A stretch of DNA of 64,000 nucleotides from Dactylis glomerata (Eukaryota > Streptophyta > Magnoliopsida > Poales > Poaceae), in NCBI GenBank assembly GCA_007115705.1, contig QXEO01000415.1, positions 564,376 through 628,375 of the forward strand, given 5' to 3'. The notes under the pieces are model-generated. The model worked only from the letters and a program-made list of their open reading frames with translations. It did no database searches and was not told where the DNA came from. Numbering within the stretch: the first letter of the stretch is position 1; the number at the start of each line of letters is the position of its first letter. This document shows positions 32,213-42,491 of the stretch, piece by piece. Both the position numbers and the translations under genes were made by a program.

Positions 32213-35200
32213 TTAGTAATGGCCCCTAGCTACACTAAATCGTCCTTTGTCGTCTATAGCTTCTATTCTCAGAAAGGTCGCCAGCTCCTCTGCAACAGCA
32301 ATCGCGCGTTGCTCTGGTAGGTACTTCTCCCGCATGGCCGTGTACTATATAAGAAGAGGAGATGAATATGAATATCAATCATGATAACAAAGAATGACGA
32401 GTAAAAATAGAGGTGTGAATGTTTATTGCTTACATCGTATCTGTAATCCTTGTGCTCAGAGGTAAACGTGCGAATGGTCTCGCAAACATAGTATCCACAT
32501 AGATGCGTCCCCCGTGGCTGCTGGTCGCACTTTACGAGAATAGAATATATATAATCAAAATAATAATCTAGCATTACAAAAGTATTGAAAATAGAAGTAT
32601 ATCATACTACTACTTACCTGAGCCGCTCTAAAGGTCAGCTTCTCATGCCGGATACCGGGAGTCACGCACTTGAACCGCTTCCAAACCCTGCCCGACAAGG
32701 AAAATGATTTGCTAAGTTTTTCATTAATTGATATATCAGAAAATCATCGAAAGAGACCGATAGAGCGCAAGAATGATTGAAATTACCCTTGGAGCATGTC
32801 CTGCAGGCTTTGAAACTGTTCCAAGGGTCTCGATAATGGGTCGAAGGCATCAACTCTTCCCTTATCAATTTAAATGTCCAACAGAATCCAGTGGTAGCTG
32901 CACATGTATATATATATGTGTCAGTAACTTATCAATTACACTCATAAGTGAATGGACACAACAGAGTAAGACCCTCACTTGAAGTTGTATGGAAACAGTA
33001 TGTGGTCACAGTAATTTTGATCTGTTAGAAATCTTAGAAGGTTTTCCTCCGTCTCCTTGGGGTTATCAGTTAGCGTCTTTATATGTATTTTATCTGGGTC
33101 AATAAACCCAATATTTAGGATGTTCCTACTTTTACATTCCAGAATCTTCATTCTGCATAATAGAGTACAAGTCAGAACGGAACAAGTTATATGTAGAAAA
33201 TGAATTGAAATAACTGAACAAGTTATATGTAGACAATGAATTGAAATAATTGAACAAGTTATATGTAGACAACGAATTGAAAAACTTACAGACAATAGCA
33301 ACTCATAAGCGATTTGTCGAGGGCGTCGGCATTGTACATCTGGAAGAGTTCATCAAAGTCGATATGGATGTCTTCGGGACGGCCGTAGTACTCCCGTGGG
33401 ACAAGCGCCACGATCATCGTTCTCCCTTTCTTTGATTCACTCAAGTACCATGTATGAAAGTAACGCATATTTGTTGGGAGATCATCAAACTTATCTTTGC
33501 TGACCAAAGGCGCTCCCATGACAAACTGTGGCTTAGGGGCTACCACAGCCTTGGGTACCACGTCGTCTTGGGAAGCCAGAATGACTTCAACCGGGATACC
33601 CCATTCATCCGCCCACTTCTTTGCTAATCCCAAATCTTGCCCCTGCACCAGAGAGGGAACATTCTCGGGTAACACCCTGAGGGGTGGGATCGACTGTTTG
33701 GCCTGTTGTCCAAGCTGAGGAACGTCTGATCTTATTTTGCTTGTAGTTGAACTTGATTTGCTCCCACTTGCACTTGCACTTGCACGTGACTTGCTCTTTT
33801 GCCCTTCCTTCTGCAATGTGCGTGTATAGTCGTCAGGCTTATGGTGTAAGTCATACTGTGATGGAAGGGTCATGAAGTATTTTGCATATGCTATTTGCTT
33901 CTCGGTGTATTCCGGGAGGGGCTCGGGTTCCTTCTTTTTCATCTGCGCCTCATAATGTTCCTTTGCTATCCTGGCGTTTTCCTCGTCGGTACGATCATAA
34001 GGTCTGATAGGAAGATTAGCATGAGGTACCTTTGGGAGGGGCGACAGTTTGCGCTTTGGGGAGCTCCGTCGCTTAGAACTCATGGACGGAGCGTTCTTGC
34101 TGGCACGCTTCCGCTTAGTATCCTTAGCGGGCGGCGGCGGAGACGGCCGACCCAAGTCCGGCGGCGGTGATCGAGATGGACTCGTGTTGTGGTGGCCGTC
34201 GTCATGTGGAGGGCTTGGAGGTGATGGAGGTGTAGGTGACCTGCGATGACTCGGAGGCGGTGTTGTCCTTGGGGCCGAGCCTGGAAGCTTGATGTAGTTC
34301 TTGTCCCATAGGATGACTCCACCCAGTACTTCTCCGAGTGTCCTCTCATCTTCGGGTCCAACCATGTCGAGCTCCATATCATGAAACCCCGCCATGATTT
34401 CATCCACCCCGACTTTAGCAAAGCCAGCTGGAATCTCACGGCCATGCCAGCGTGCATCAGGGCCAGAAGGTAAAGCTTGTCCGACGGCCACCTTCATGGA
34501 TATGTTCTTGAATTTCTGATGGAGTTCACATGATGTTGACTCCTTGATTCCATCCATGGGGTAGCCGGGACCGCCCTCTATCATTCTTTGTGCATCGTCG
34601 GGCGGGGCCTCAGATTCAGCCACGCTGCTTTTCCGCTTAGATGGGGCGCCGATAATATCGAGTCCAGGATCTTCCTGGCGCGCTACTCCTCTAAGCTCGT
34701 CAATCTGCTTCTGTTGCTCGTTAAGCCTGGCAAGCAACTGGTTGAACTTGTCATTCTCCTCATCCTGCTGTCGCTTCTTTGCTCTCGCCCGGCTTCTGTA
34801 AGTGTCTTGGTCTCTGGCAAACCCAAGCCACCACGGGTAAGAAGGACCGAAGCCTCGCGTTCGTCCTCCATGTTCGTCATTGCCGAGGACCAGTGTGAGC
34901 AAATCTTTCTCTCTATCTGCAGTGAACTGTCTTTTTCCCTCTTTAATTTCTTTCACTATCTTTTTCCAATTCTCCCTGGGTATCCTAAGACCGCCACTGC
35001 AGATGAGGTCCCCTGTTTCTTCGTCGTACGAACCACCATGCGCAAGGAACCAATTCCTTGCTCTCATTTCCCACTCATCACGGATGGGTTCAGGTACGAT
35101 GCCTTTAGCTAGCAGATCTTGCTCTTTCTTATCCCACTTTGGGATGGCAGTCTCATAGCCCCCTGGCCCCAGCGTGTGGTGATATTTCTTCTTGTCGGCA

Positions 35201-36073
35201 TTTTTCTTGTTCTTTTCTGATAATGCCTTGGCATCTTCTGACTGCTTGTACTCCTGAAATGCCTTCCAGTGATTCGCCTGCTTGGCTAGATATCCCTCGA
35301 ATACTGGCACTTTCTTTGTCTTCAGATAGTCTTTCCATAGCTTCTTCTTCCAGCTACGGAACAGTTCGGCCATCTTCTTTAGAGTCCACTGCTTGACTTT
35401 GGCCCTCAGTTTATTTGCGGCGTCTTGATTCTCACATTCTGGCAGGTTGAAATGTGACATGATATCATTCCAAAGATTATCTTTGTACCTTTCGGCGACA
35501 TAGTCACTATCGGCTGCCCCTTTGCGCTTGTTCCACTCCCGAACGCTGATCGGGACGTGATCCCTAACGAGAACTCCGCATTGCTTCTTGAATGTGTCAG
35601 CAGCATTCTTAGGAAGCTTTGGTTCGCCCGTAGGCAATATCACCTCAAAGGTGTAATGCGTCCGTGCGTCCAACTTTTTAGTCGGGCCTCGTTTCGTAGC
35701 TTTGCTCGATGTGGAGGCCTAAGAGGGAGAAACATTCGTCAAATGAATGTATATGTATACAATATAGAGCTATCTCCAATATTTTTCACATATTACAAGT
35801 GATTGTCGAACTTCATATGTATACCTCGCCGGACTTTATTATTTCTCCACCGGCTTCTCCACCGGCTTCTCCATCAGTGGAGCTATCACCTTCTCCGTCA
35901 TTGGAGCTATCTCCGGCCCCATCGGCTTCATCTTCGGGTCGATCAACCTCCATTCCATCTCCAGAGGGGTTTAGATATGACGACGGAGATTCAGCAGGTT
36001 CAACGTCGGGGGCGTCTTTGATTATATCTTCGAGAAGTTCTTCCTCTTCGAGGTTCCTACTATGTGGATCCAT
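32213..36073 (-). CDS. CACTA-2 second gene with C-terminal Ulp1/C48-like protease domain
   Basis: The start is the ATG at 36073 (MDPHSRNLEEEELLEDI). By-eye exons are 36073-35822, 35718-33292, 33152-32979, 32897-32787, about 32687-32620, about 32522-32436 and about 32344-32213, all with GT/AG borders. Exon 1 is acidic. Exon 2 holds the plant-transposon core (VPISVREWNKRKGAADSDYV, PSYPWWLGFARDQDTYRSR, a helical LARLNEQQKQIDELR) and a long Pro/Ser/Lys region. Exons 3-7 form a cysteine-protease-like fold: NYHWILL (His), VDAFDPL (Asp), then QQPRGTHLCGYYVCE (Gln and Cys). The exon 3/4 junction restores NFNYHW exactly, which supports the splicing. One TAA at 32870-32872 lies just after the His motif. 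Proteases of this class cut SUMO-like conjugates; activity and target here are unknown. Confidence 0.75.
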
Positions 36074-36099
36074 AGTTCTGCAAAAAACGAACATTTGAT

Positions 36100-36724
36100 T
36101 AACTAATAAACTAACAAACTATATATGATGCAAAATAATTCTATTTCTATTTGCAAAATAATTCTATTTCTATTTGCAAATAAATTCTAACTAAATAATT
36201 CTATTTCTATTTGCAAATAAATTCTAACTAAATAATTCTATTTCTATTTGCAAATAAATTCTAACTAAATAATTCTATTTCTATTTGCAAATAAATTCTA
36301 ACTAAATAATTCTAACCCTAATATCTAACCCTAACACTAACTAATTCTAACCCTAATATCTAACTCTAATAGCTAACAAATAGGAAATTAAACTAACTAA
36401 CAAATACTAACAAATTAACTAACAAATAACTAACAAATACTAATAAATTAAACTAACTAACAAAAACAAATAGCTAGCTAACAAATACTAAATTAAACTA
36501 ACTAACAAATACTAAATTAAACTAACTAACAAATTTACTAACAAATAACTAACAAATCTATTCTTTTTTTTCTAACTAAATTAAACTAACTAACCCTAAA
36601 ACTAACTAACAACTAAATTAAACTAACTAACCCTAAAACTAACCCTAACACTAACCCTAAAACTAACCCTAACACTAACCTAAAACTAACCCTAACCTAA
36701 AACTAATTAACCCTAACATACCTG
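36100..36724 (-). repeat. Leader intron with ATTCTA repeats and telomere-like CCCTAA tract
   Basis: From 36125 to 36310 a unit of about 38-41 bp (TTCTATTTCTATTTGCAAAT) repeats about five times. From 36315 to 36720 the DNA consists of CTAACCCTAA-, ACTAACAAAT- and AACTAACC-type repeats. On the minus strand this follows a splice donor at about 36725 (CTGCAGGTATG). It is probably the intron between the GC-rich leader exon and the coding exon starting at 36073. Confidence 0.7.
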
Positions 36725-36726
36725 CA

Positions 36727-37050
36727 GGTCGGCGGTGACGGGAGGCGTCGGGCGGCGGTGGCGTCGGGCGGCCGGTGGCGTCGGGCACCTCGGGACGGTC
36801 GGCGGCGGCAGTGGGAGGCGTCCGGCGGCGGTGGGCGCCTCGGGCTCGAGCCGCGGTGGGCGCGTCGGGCGGCGGTAGGCGTCGGGCTCGGGGGCCTCGG
36901 CGGCGGCGGCGCGTCAGGCTCGAGGACGTCAGCGGAGGCGGTGCGTCGGGCGGCGGTGGCGTCGGGCGTTGGGCGGCGGTGGCGTCGGGCAGCCTGGCGG
37001 CGTCTCTGCTTGCTCCTCGCGCGCGAAAATCCTAAGTCCGACCGGGGACG
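36727..37050 (-). promoter_or_regulatory. GC-rich leader exon of the CACTA-2 second gene
   Basis: This dense GGCGGCGG/CGTCGGGC region ends on the minus strand in GACCTGCAGGTATG, a donor-like site. It matches in position and composition the leader at 18970-19353 of CACTA-1. Open frames here come from base composition. Confidence 0.45.
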
Positions 37051-37059
37051 AAGGACTAG

Positions 37060-37230
37060 CTTTTATACCCCGGGACCTTTAGTCCCAGGCGGTGGCTCAG
37101 GCCGGGACTAAAGGGGGGCCTTTAGTCCCGGTTTGACCCACCGCCCGGGACTAAAGGCCTCGGGCGGGGGTTTCCAGCATAAGGGCCTTTAGTCCCGGTC
37201 TGTAGCACGGACCGGGACTAAAGGCCTATT
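37060..37230. promoter_or_regulatory. Internal block of the CACTA-2 subterminal motif
   Basis: Six or so copies of CCTTTAGTCCCGG / CCGGGACTAAAGG lie mid-element, more than 4.5 kb from either end. They are directly upstream (minus strand) of the GC-rich leader. An internal promoter with transposase-protein binding sites is inferred. Confidence 0.6.
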
Positions 37231-37254
37231 TTCTGTTTTTTCTTTTATTTGTTT

Positions 37255-38110
37255 TATAAATAGTTATCTGTTTGCATATTTGAGAATTTAACAAAACTAT
37301 AAAAATGAAAAGTGTTTGAAATTGAATAGATAATTCAAAACTATTTTCTATTTTAAAAATTAATTATTTTAACTATCCTAAGTATTAACTATTTTGCCAT
37401 TTTTAATTAAAAACTATGTTTATTAATATTCTTTTTGCATATTTGAGAATTTGACAAAACTATAAAAATAAAAAGTGTTTGAAATTGAATAGATAATTCA
37501 AAACTATTTTCTATTTTAAAAATTAATTATTTTAACTATCCTAAGTATTAACTATTTTGCCATTTTTAATTAAAACCTATGTTTATTAATATTCTTTTTG
37601 CATATTTGAGAATTTAACAAAACTATAAAAATGAAAAGTGTTTGAAATTGAAAAAATAATTCAAAACTATTTTCTATTTTAAAAATTAATTATTTTAACT
37701 ATCCTAAGTATTAACTAGTTTGCCATTTTCAATTAAAAACTATGTTTATTAATATTCTTTTTGCATATTTGAGAATTTAACAAAACTATAAAAATGAAAA
37801 GTGTTTGAAATTGAATAAATAATTCAAAACTATTTTCTATTTTAAAAATTAATTATTTAAACTATCCTAAGTATTAACTAGTTTGCCATTTTCAATTAAA
37901 AACTATGTTTATTAATATTCTTTTTGCATATTTGAGAATTTAACAAAACTATAAAAATGAAAAGTGTTTGAAATTGAATAAATAATTCAAAACTATTTTC
38001 TATTTTAAAAATTAATTATTTAAACTATCCTAAGTATTAACTAGTTTGCCATTTTCAATTAAAACCTATGTTTATTAATATTCTTTTTGCATATTTGAGA
38101 ATTTAACATT
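37255..38110. repeat. AT-rich tandem repeat, ~163-bp unit, 5.2 copies
   Basis: TTTTTGCATATTTGAGAATTT recurs near 37270, 37434, 37597, 37760, 37926 and 38089. Units share AAAACTATAAAAATGAAAAG and CTATCCTAAGTATTAACTA. The array ends about 65 bp from the tnp2 stop codon and may act as its 3' end or as a spacer between the two genes. The last units are closest to each other. Confidence 0.9.
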
Positions 38111-38176
38111 CCTACATCATGCATTACATAAAAGGTTTAATACATTATTACATTATTGCACCAACATTCCTATCTA

Positions 38177-41100
38177 TTATTTCTGTTTTCTTCTGGGTCG
38201 TAGCCATGGAGAATCTTCATCATTCAGTAGGATGCTTGGGTCAGTTTTCACTTTGAAGGGCGGAATTTCATGAAACTTATTATAATCTACTGACATGTCT
38301 GTCTTGTCATCTAATCCCACGATGTTTCTTTTCCCTGAAAGAACTATGTGGCGCTTTGGCTCATCGGACGATGTCTTCTTTTGCTGATTTCTTTTTCTCG
38401 TTTTTGTAGACATGTCCTTCACATAGAAAACCTGAGCGACATCGTTGGCTAGGACGAATGGTTCATCCATGTACGCAAGATTGTTGAGATCCACTGTTGT
38501 CATACCGTACTTTTGGTCTACAACTACCCCGCCTCCTGTCAGCTTCACCCATTTGCACCGAAACAAAGGGATCTTAAAAGTAGGTCCATAGTCAAGTTCC
38601 CATATCTCCTCTATGTACCCGTAATATGTTTCCAAACAGTGCCCATTCTCGTCTGTTGCATCAAAGCGGACACCACTGTTTTGGTTGGTGCTCTTTTTAT
38701 CTTGGGCAACCGTGTAAAATGTATTCCCATTTATCTCGTACCCTTGGAAAGTACATATAGTAGAAGATGGTGGCCTGGCCAAACAGTACAGCTGATCTCC
38801 AACGGTGTCATCATTCATGAGATGTGTCTGCAACCAACTGCCGAAAGTCTTCTCGTGTTCCCCTTTAATCCAAGAGTCAGTCTTCCCCGGGTTTTCGGAG
38901 CGTAGAATATTCTTGTGTCTCACGATATACGGAGCCACCACGGTGGAATTGTGTAGAACTGTGTAGTGTGCTTGAGAGAAAGAATGCCCGTCCATACATA
39001 CTTTTGCTTTCCTTCCTAGTGTGCCTTTTCCTGTCAGCCTACCCTCATACCGAGATTCAGGAACACCAATCGGCTTAAGGTCAGGAAGAAAGTCCACACA
39101 AAACTCAATGACCTCCTCTGTTCCATAGCCCTTGGAGATGCTTCCTTCTGGCCTAGCACGGTTACGAACATATTTCTTTAAGACTCCCATGAACCTCTCG
39201 AAGGGGAACATATTGTGTAGAAATACAGGACCGAGAATTCTAATCTCTTCGACTAGGTGAACTAGGAGGTGTGTCATTATATTGAAGAAGGATGGCGGGA
39301 ACAACAACTCAAAGCTGACCAGACATTGGACCACATCAATCTGTAACTCTGATAGACTTTCTCGATCGATTACCTTCTGAGAAATTGCATTGAGGAATGC
39401 ACATACCTTCACAATTGCCAGGCGAACATTTTCCGGTAGAATTCCCCTCAATGCAACCGGAAGCAATTGCGTCATAAGCACGTGGCAGTCATGAGACTTT
39501 AGGTTTTGGAATTTTTTGTCTTTCATATTTACGATTCCCTTTATATTCGACGAGAAGCCAGTCGGGACCTTGATACTGAAAAGGACTTCAAAGAAGATTT
39601 CCTTCTCTTCCTTAGTAAGAGCGTAGCTGGCACGCCCTTGAAACTGCCCTGGATGCATGCCATCTCTTCCTTTATGACGTTCCTGGTCCTCCCGTGCTTC
39701 CGGTGTATCTTTTGACTTCCCATACAAGCCCAGGAAGCCTAGAATATTCACGCAGAGATTCTTCGTCAGGTGCATCACATCGATTGAGGAGCGGACCTCA
39801 TGGACTTCCCAATAGGGTAGCTCCCAAAATATAGATTTCTTCTTCCACATGGGTACGCGCTTATCAGGGCCGTTAGGAACAGGTTGGCTGCCAGGACCCT
39901 TTCCAAAGATTACTTTTAAATCTTTGACCATATCAAATACTTCAGCACCAGTACGGATGACAGGCTTCCCCCGGGGTTCTGCCTTGCCATTGAAATGCTT
40001 GCCTTTTTTCTTTAAGGGATGCTTGGGCGGAAGAAAACGACGATTGAACGGGTACACATTCTTCCTACATTTGTCCAGATATATACTTTCTGTCTGATCT
40101 AAACAGTGCGTGTATGCATTGTATCCCTTGTTTGACTGTCCTGAAATGTTACTAAGAGCAGGCCAATCATTGATGGTTACGAAAAGCAAGGCTCGAAGGT
40201 CAAATTCCTCTTGTTTGTGCTCGTCCCACACACGTACACCTGGTTCGGCCCACAGCTGTAAAAGTTCGTCAACTAATGGCCTTAGGTACACATCAATGTC
40301 GTTGCCGGGTTGCTTTGGACCTTGGATAAGCACTGGCATCATAATGAACTTCCGCTTCATGCACAACCAAGGAGGAAGGTTGTAGATACATAGAGTAACG
40401 GGCCAGGTGTTGTGACTGCAACTCTGCTCCCCAAAAGGATTCATGCCATCTGTACTCAGACCAAACCATAAGTTCCTTGCGTCACCTGCAAATCTCGGGA
40501 ACTCTCTCTCGATTTTTCTCCACTGCCGACCATCGGCGGGGTGCCTCAACTTATCGTCTTTCATACGATCTTCCATGTGCCATCGCAACAACTTCGCATG
40601 ATCTTTATTTCTGAACAGACGTTTCAACCGTGGTATTATAGGAGCATACCACATCACCTTGGCAGGAACCCTCTTCCTGGGTGGCTCGCCCTCAATCTCA
40701 CCAGGGTCATCTTTTCTGATCTTATACCGCAATGCAGTGCATACCGGGCATTTATCCATATTCTCATACTTCTCACCGCGGTAGAGGATGCAGTCATTAG
40801 GGCATGCATGTATCTTCTGCACGTCTAATCCTAGAGGGCAGACAAGCTTCTTTGCTTCGTACGTGCTGGCGGGCAATTCGTTCTTTCTTGGAAGCATCTT
40901 CTTCATCAGTACCAGCAACTTTTCGAATGACGAGTCAGTCACACCGGTCTCTGCCTTCCACTTCAGCAATTCCAGTGTGCTACCCAGCTTCTTCTGGCCA
41001 TCTTCACAAGTTGGGTACAACAATTTGTTGTGGTCCTGTAACATCTGCTCAAACTGCAACCTCTCCTTTTCTGTGTCGCAGCCTCGCCGTGCTTCAGAAA

Positions 41101-41494
41101 TGACCCGGCCAAGATCATCAGCGGGCTCATCTGGTTCCCGTTCTGCACCCTGATCTTCTTCTTCATTGTCTTCCATTGCGGTATCAGCATACTCAGGGAA
41201 CATAGATCGGTAGTTGTCATCATCGTTCTCTTCTTCTTCATCGTCGTCTTCCATCATAACCCCTCTTTCTCCGTGCTTGGTCCAAACATTATAGCCCGAC
41301 ATAAAACCGGACCGAAGCAGGTGGCTCTGAATGACTCTTGAGGAAGTGTAGTTCTTCTCATTCCGACATTCAACACATGGACAAAACATATAGCCACCAC
41401 CATGCTTGTTCGCATCGGCCGCATCTCGAAAAGAATGCACGCCTTCTCTGTAAGCGGCGGTGCGTCGATCACCGTACATCCATGGATGGCTCAT
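38177..41494 (-). CDS. tnp2: CACTA-2 tnp2 transposase, uninterrupted
   Basis: This is one open frame of 1,105 residues from the ATG at 41494 (MSHPWMYGDRR). The start follows a GACGCAG acceptor, as in CACTA-1; the frame is open 10 codons further upstream, probably intron. In order it shows the transposase-associated domain (residues about 3-80: SHPWMYG, FCPCVECRNEK), an acidic stretch, the tnp2 domain (about 230-560: KIHACPNDCILYRGE, LSTDGMNPFG, LPPWLCMKRKFIMM, GPKQPGNDIDVYL, LPYWEVHEVRSSIDVMH), DUF4218 (about 680-790: LKSHDCHVLMTQLLPVALRG, FFNIMTHLLVHLVEEI, PFERFMGVLKKYVRNRARPE) and DUF4216 (about 930-1010: YYGYIEEIWELDYG, LFRCKWV). A basic tail follows. It would bind the ends and catalyse cut-and-paste movement in the nucleus. 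Expression is unknown. Confidence 0.92.
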   Translation of the reverse strand: MSHPWMYGDRRTAAYREGVHSFRDAADANKHGGGYMFCPCVECRNEKNYTSSRVIQSHLLRSGFMSGYNVWTKHGERGVMMEDDDEEEENDDDNYRSMFPEYADTAMEDNEEEDQGAEREPDEPADDLGRVISEARRGCDTEKERLQFEQMLQDHNKLLYPTCEDGQKKLGSTLELLKWKAETGVTDSSFEKLLVLMKKMLPRKNELPASTYEAKKLVCPLGLDVQKIHACPNDCILYRGEKYENMDKCPVCTALRYKIRKDDPGEIEGEPPRKRVPAKVMWYAPIIPRLKRLFRNKDHAKLLRWHMEDRMKDDKLRHPADGRQWRKIEREFPRFAGDARNLWFGLSTDGMNPFGEQSCSHNTWPVTLCIYNLPPWLCMKRKFIMMPVLIQGPKQPGNDIDVYLRPLVDELLQLWAEPGVRVWDEHKQEEFDLRALLFVTINDWPALSNISGQSNKGYNAYTHCLDQTESIYLDKCRKNVYPFNRRFLPPKHPLKKKGKHFNGKAEPRGKPVIRTGAEVFDMVKDLKVIFGKGPGSQPVPNGPDKRVPMWKKKSIFWELPYWEVHEVRSSIDVMHLTKNLCVNILGFLGLYGKSKDTPEAREDQERHKGRDGMHPGQFQGRASYALTKEEKEIFFEVLFSIKVPTGFSSNIKGIVNMKDKKFQNLKSHDCHVLMTQLLPVALRGILPENVRLAIVKVCAFLNAISQKVIDRESLSELQIDVVQCLVSFELLFPPSFFNIMTHLLVHLVEEIRILGPVFLHNMFPFERFMGVLKKYVRNRARPEGSISKGYGTEEVIEFCVDFLPDLKPIGVPESRYEGRLTGKGTLGRKAKVCMDGHSFSQAHYTVLHNSTVVAPYIVRHKNILRSENPGKTDSWIKGEHEKTFGSWLQTHLMNDDTVGDQLYCLARPPSSTICTFQGYEINGNTFYTVAQDKKSTNQNSGVRFDATDENGHCLETYYGYIEEIWELDYGPTFKIPLFRCKWVKLTGGGVVVDQKYGMTTVDLNNLAYMDEPFVLANDVAQVFYVKDMSTKTRKRNQQKKTSSDEPKRHIVLSGKRNIVGLDDKTDMSVDYNKFHEIPPFKVKTDPSILLNDEDSPWLRPRRKQK

Positions 41495-41799
41495 CTGCGT
41501 CATGCAACAGTATATCAAACACAATCACGATCCTAAAAATTAGTACCGCACGGTCTAAACGAGGAAATATAGTTGCTAACCTTTTAGAATAAGTGGAAAT
41601 AAAGAGGAAGAGGCTTAAGCGTGGCTCGGGCACCTCATATCGTAGTTGTGTTCGGTGAACTGAAGCGGCATCGCTCTAACAAACATTTCAACAAACACCT
41701 CTAGTGCATCCAAGCAAAAAGGTGAGCTAGCACACACTCACACACTTTCATCCAAAAAAATGCAAGAGGGGAGAGAGGGGCTGCAGGGGCTGCCATATA

Positions 41800-42052
41800 T
41801 ATAGGCAGAGGACTTTAGTCCCGGTTTGAGACACAAACCGGGACTAAAGGGGGCGCACATGCGGGCCGCCCAGCGCATAGCCCTTTAGTCCCGGTTTGTG
41901 TCTCAAACCGGGACTAAAGCCTCGTTACGGGCCGGGACTAAAGCCTCCCGGGCGGCTGGCGAATTAGGGGCGATGTGGCCGGGCCTTTAGTCCCGGCCCA
42001 GATGGCGGCCGGGACTAAAGGGTCCAGGCCTAAGGCCCATTTTCTACTAGTG
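41800..42052. repeat. 5' terminal and subterminal repeats of CACTA-2
   Basis: Eight or so TTTAGTCCCGG/CCGGGACTAAA motifs lie at 41812-42025, ending in TTTTCTACTAGTG and the TAT duplication. The 41525-41800 stretch between them and tnp2 is leader sequence without coding content. Confidence 0.88.
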
Positions 42053-42077
42053 TATAATCTACTTCTAAAATTTGATA

Positions 42078-42155
42078 CTCCCTCCGACCACTAATACTTG
42101 TCTCTATATGGATGTATCTAGATACTAAAATATGTCTAGATACATCTATACAAAG
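42078..42155. mobile_element. Stowaway-like MITE, left piece
   Basis: It starts CTCCCTCCGACCACTAATAC after TA at 42076-42077, only 25 bp from the end of CACTA-2. It is interrupted at 42155 by the Tat-type Gypsy element. The right piece is at 59892-59920. The whole MITE was about 102 bp. Confidence 0.85.
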
Positions 42156-42491
42156 TGACGAGGGTTAAACTCGGCAAATGTCCTAAATGAAGGACTTAAG
42201 ATCGGGGAGATAGGGCGTCGGATGAACTCGAAGGTAAAGTTAGTCGAAACAGGTGTATATCGAAAGTAAACTTGGGTGTTTCACCTGGCTTGCTTTCAAT
42301 CTGGCCTACACCGTCCCCTCCTGGCCCCTATATATAGGTGGCCAGATCTCGAGGATCGGGTAGGGTTCGATACAGATTACAACATCGATATACGGTAAGA
42401 ACTCGTATTTCGACTATCATTATAATTGTGCCTAGCTTAACGGGCCTCGGGGGTACTCAACTAGCAGGCTCTATTAGCTATATCCTTGTCA
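42156..42491 (-). repeat. 3' LTR of the Tat-type Gypsy
   Basis: This 336-bp repeat is preceded (minus strand) by a purine-rich tract with CAGGGGCTAC at 42492-42501. It contains a CTATATATAGG stretch (42329-42339), a likely TATA box. Confidence 0.92.

Larger units (their letters stand above)
31778..42052 (-). mobile_element. CACTA (En/Spm) DNA transposon, 10.3 kb
   Basis: The termini are CACTAGTGG at 31778 and CTACTAGTG ending at 42052. The target duplication TAT is at 31775-31777 and 42053-42055. The motif CCTTTAGTCCCGG / CCGGGACTAAAGG is clustered at both ends. Genes run on the minus strand: tnp2 (41494-38177), then a seven-exon second gene (36073-32213). Tnp2 is uninterrupted and the second gene has a single visible stop. 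This is the better preserved of the two CACTA elements. Its TIR is short (CACTAGT plus a partial match). Confidence 0.95.

Noticed and set aside
36758..37111. Gly/Arg-rich frame of 117 codons on the plus strand
   Set aside because: It lies in the GC-rich leader exon of a minus-strand gene; simple GGCGGC repeats give open frames.
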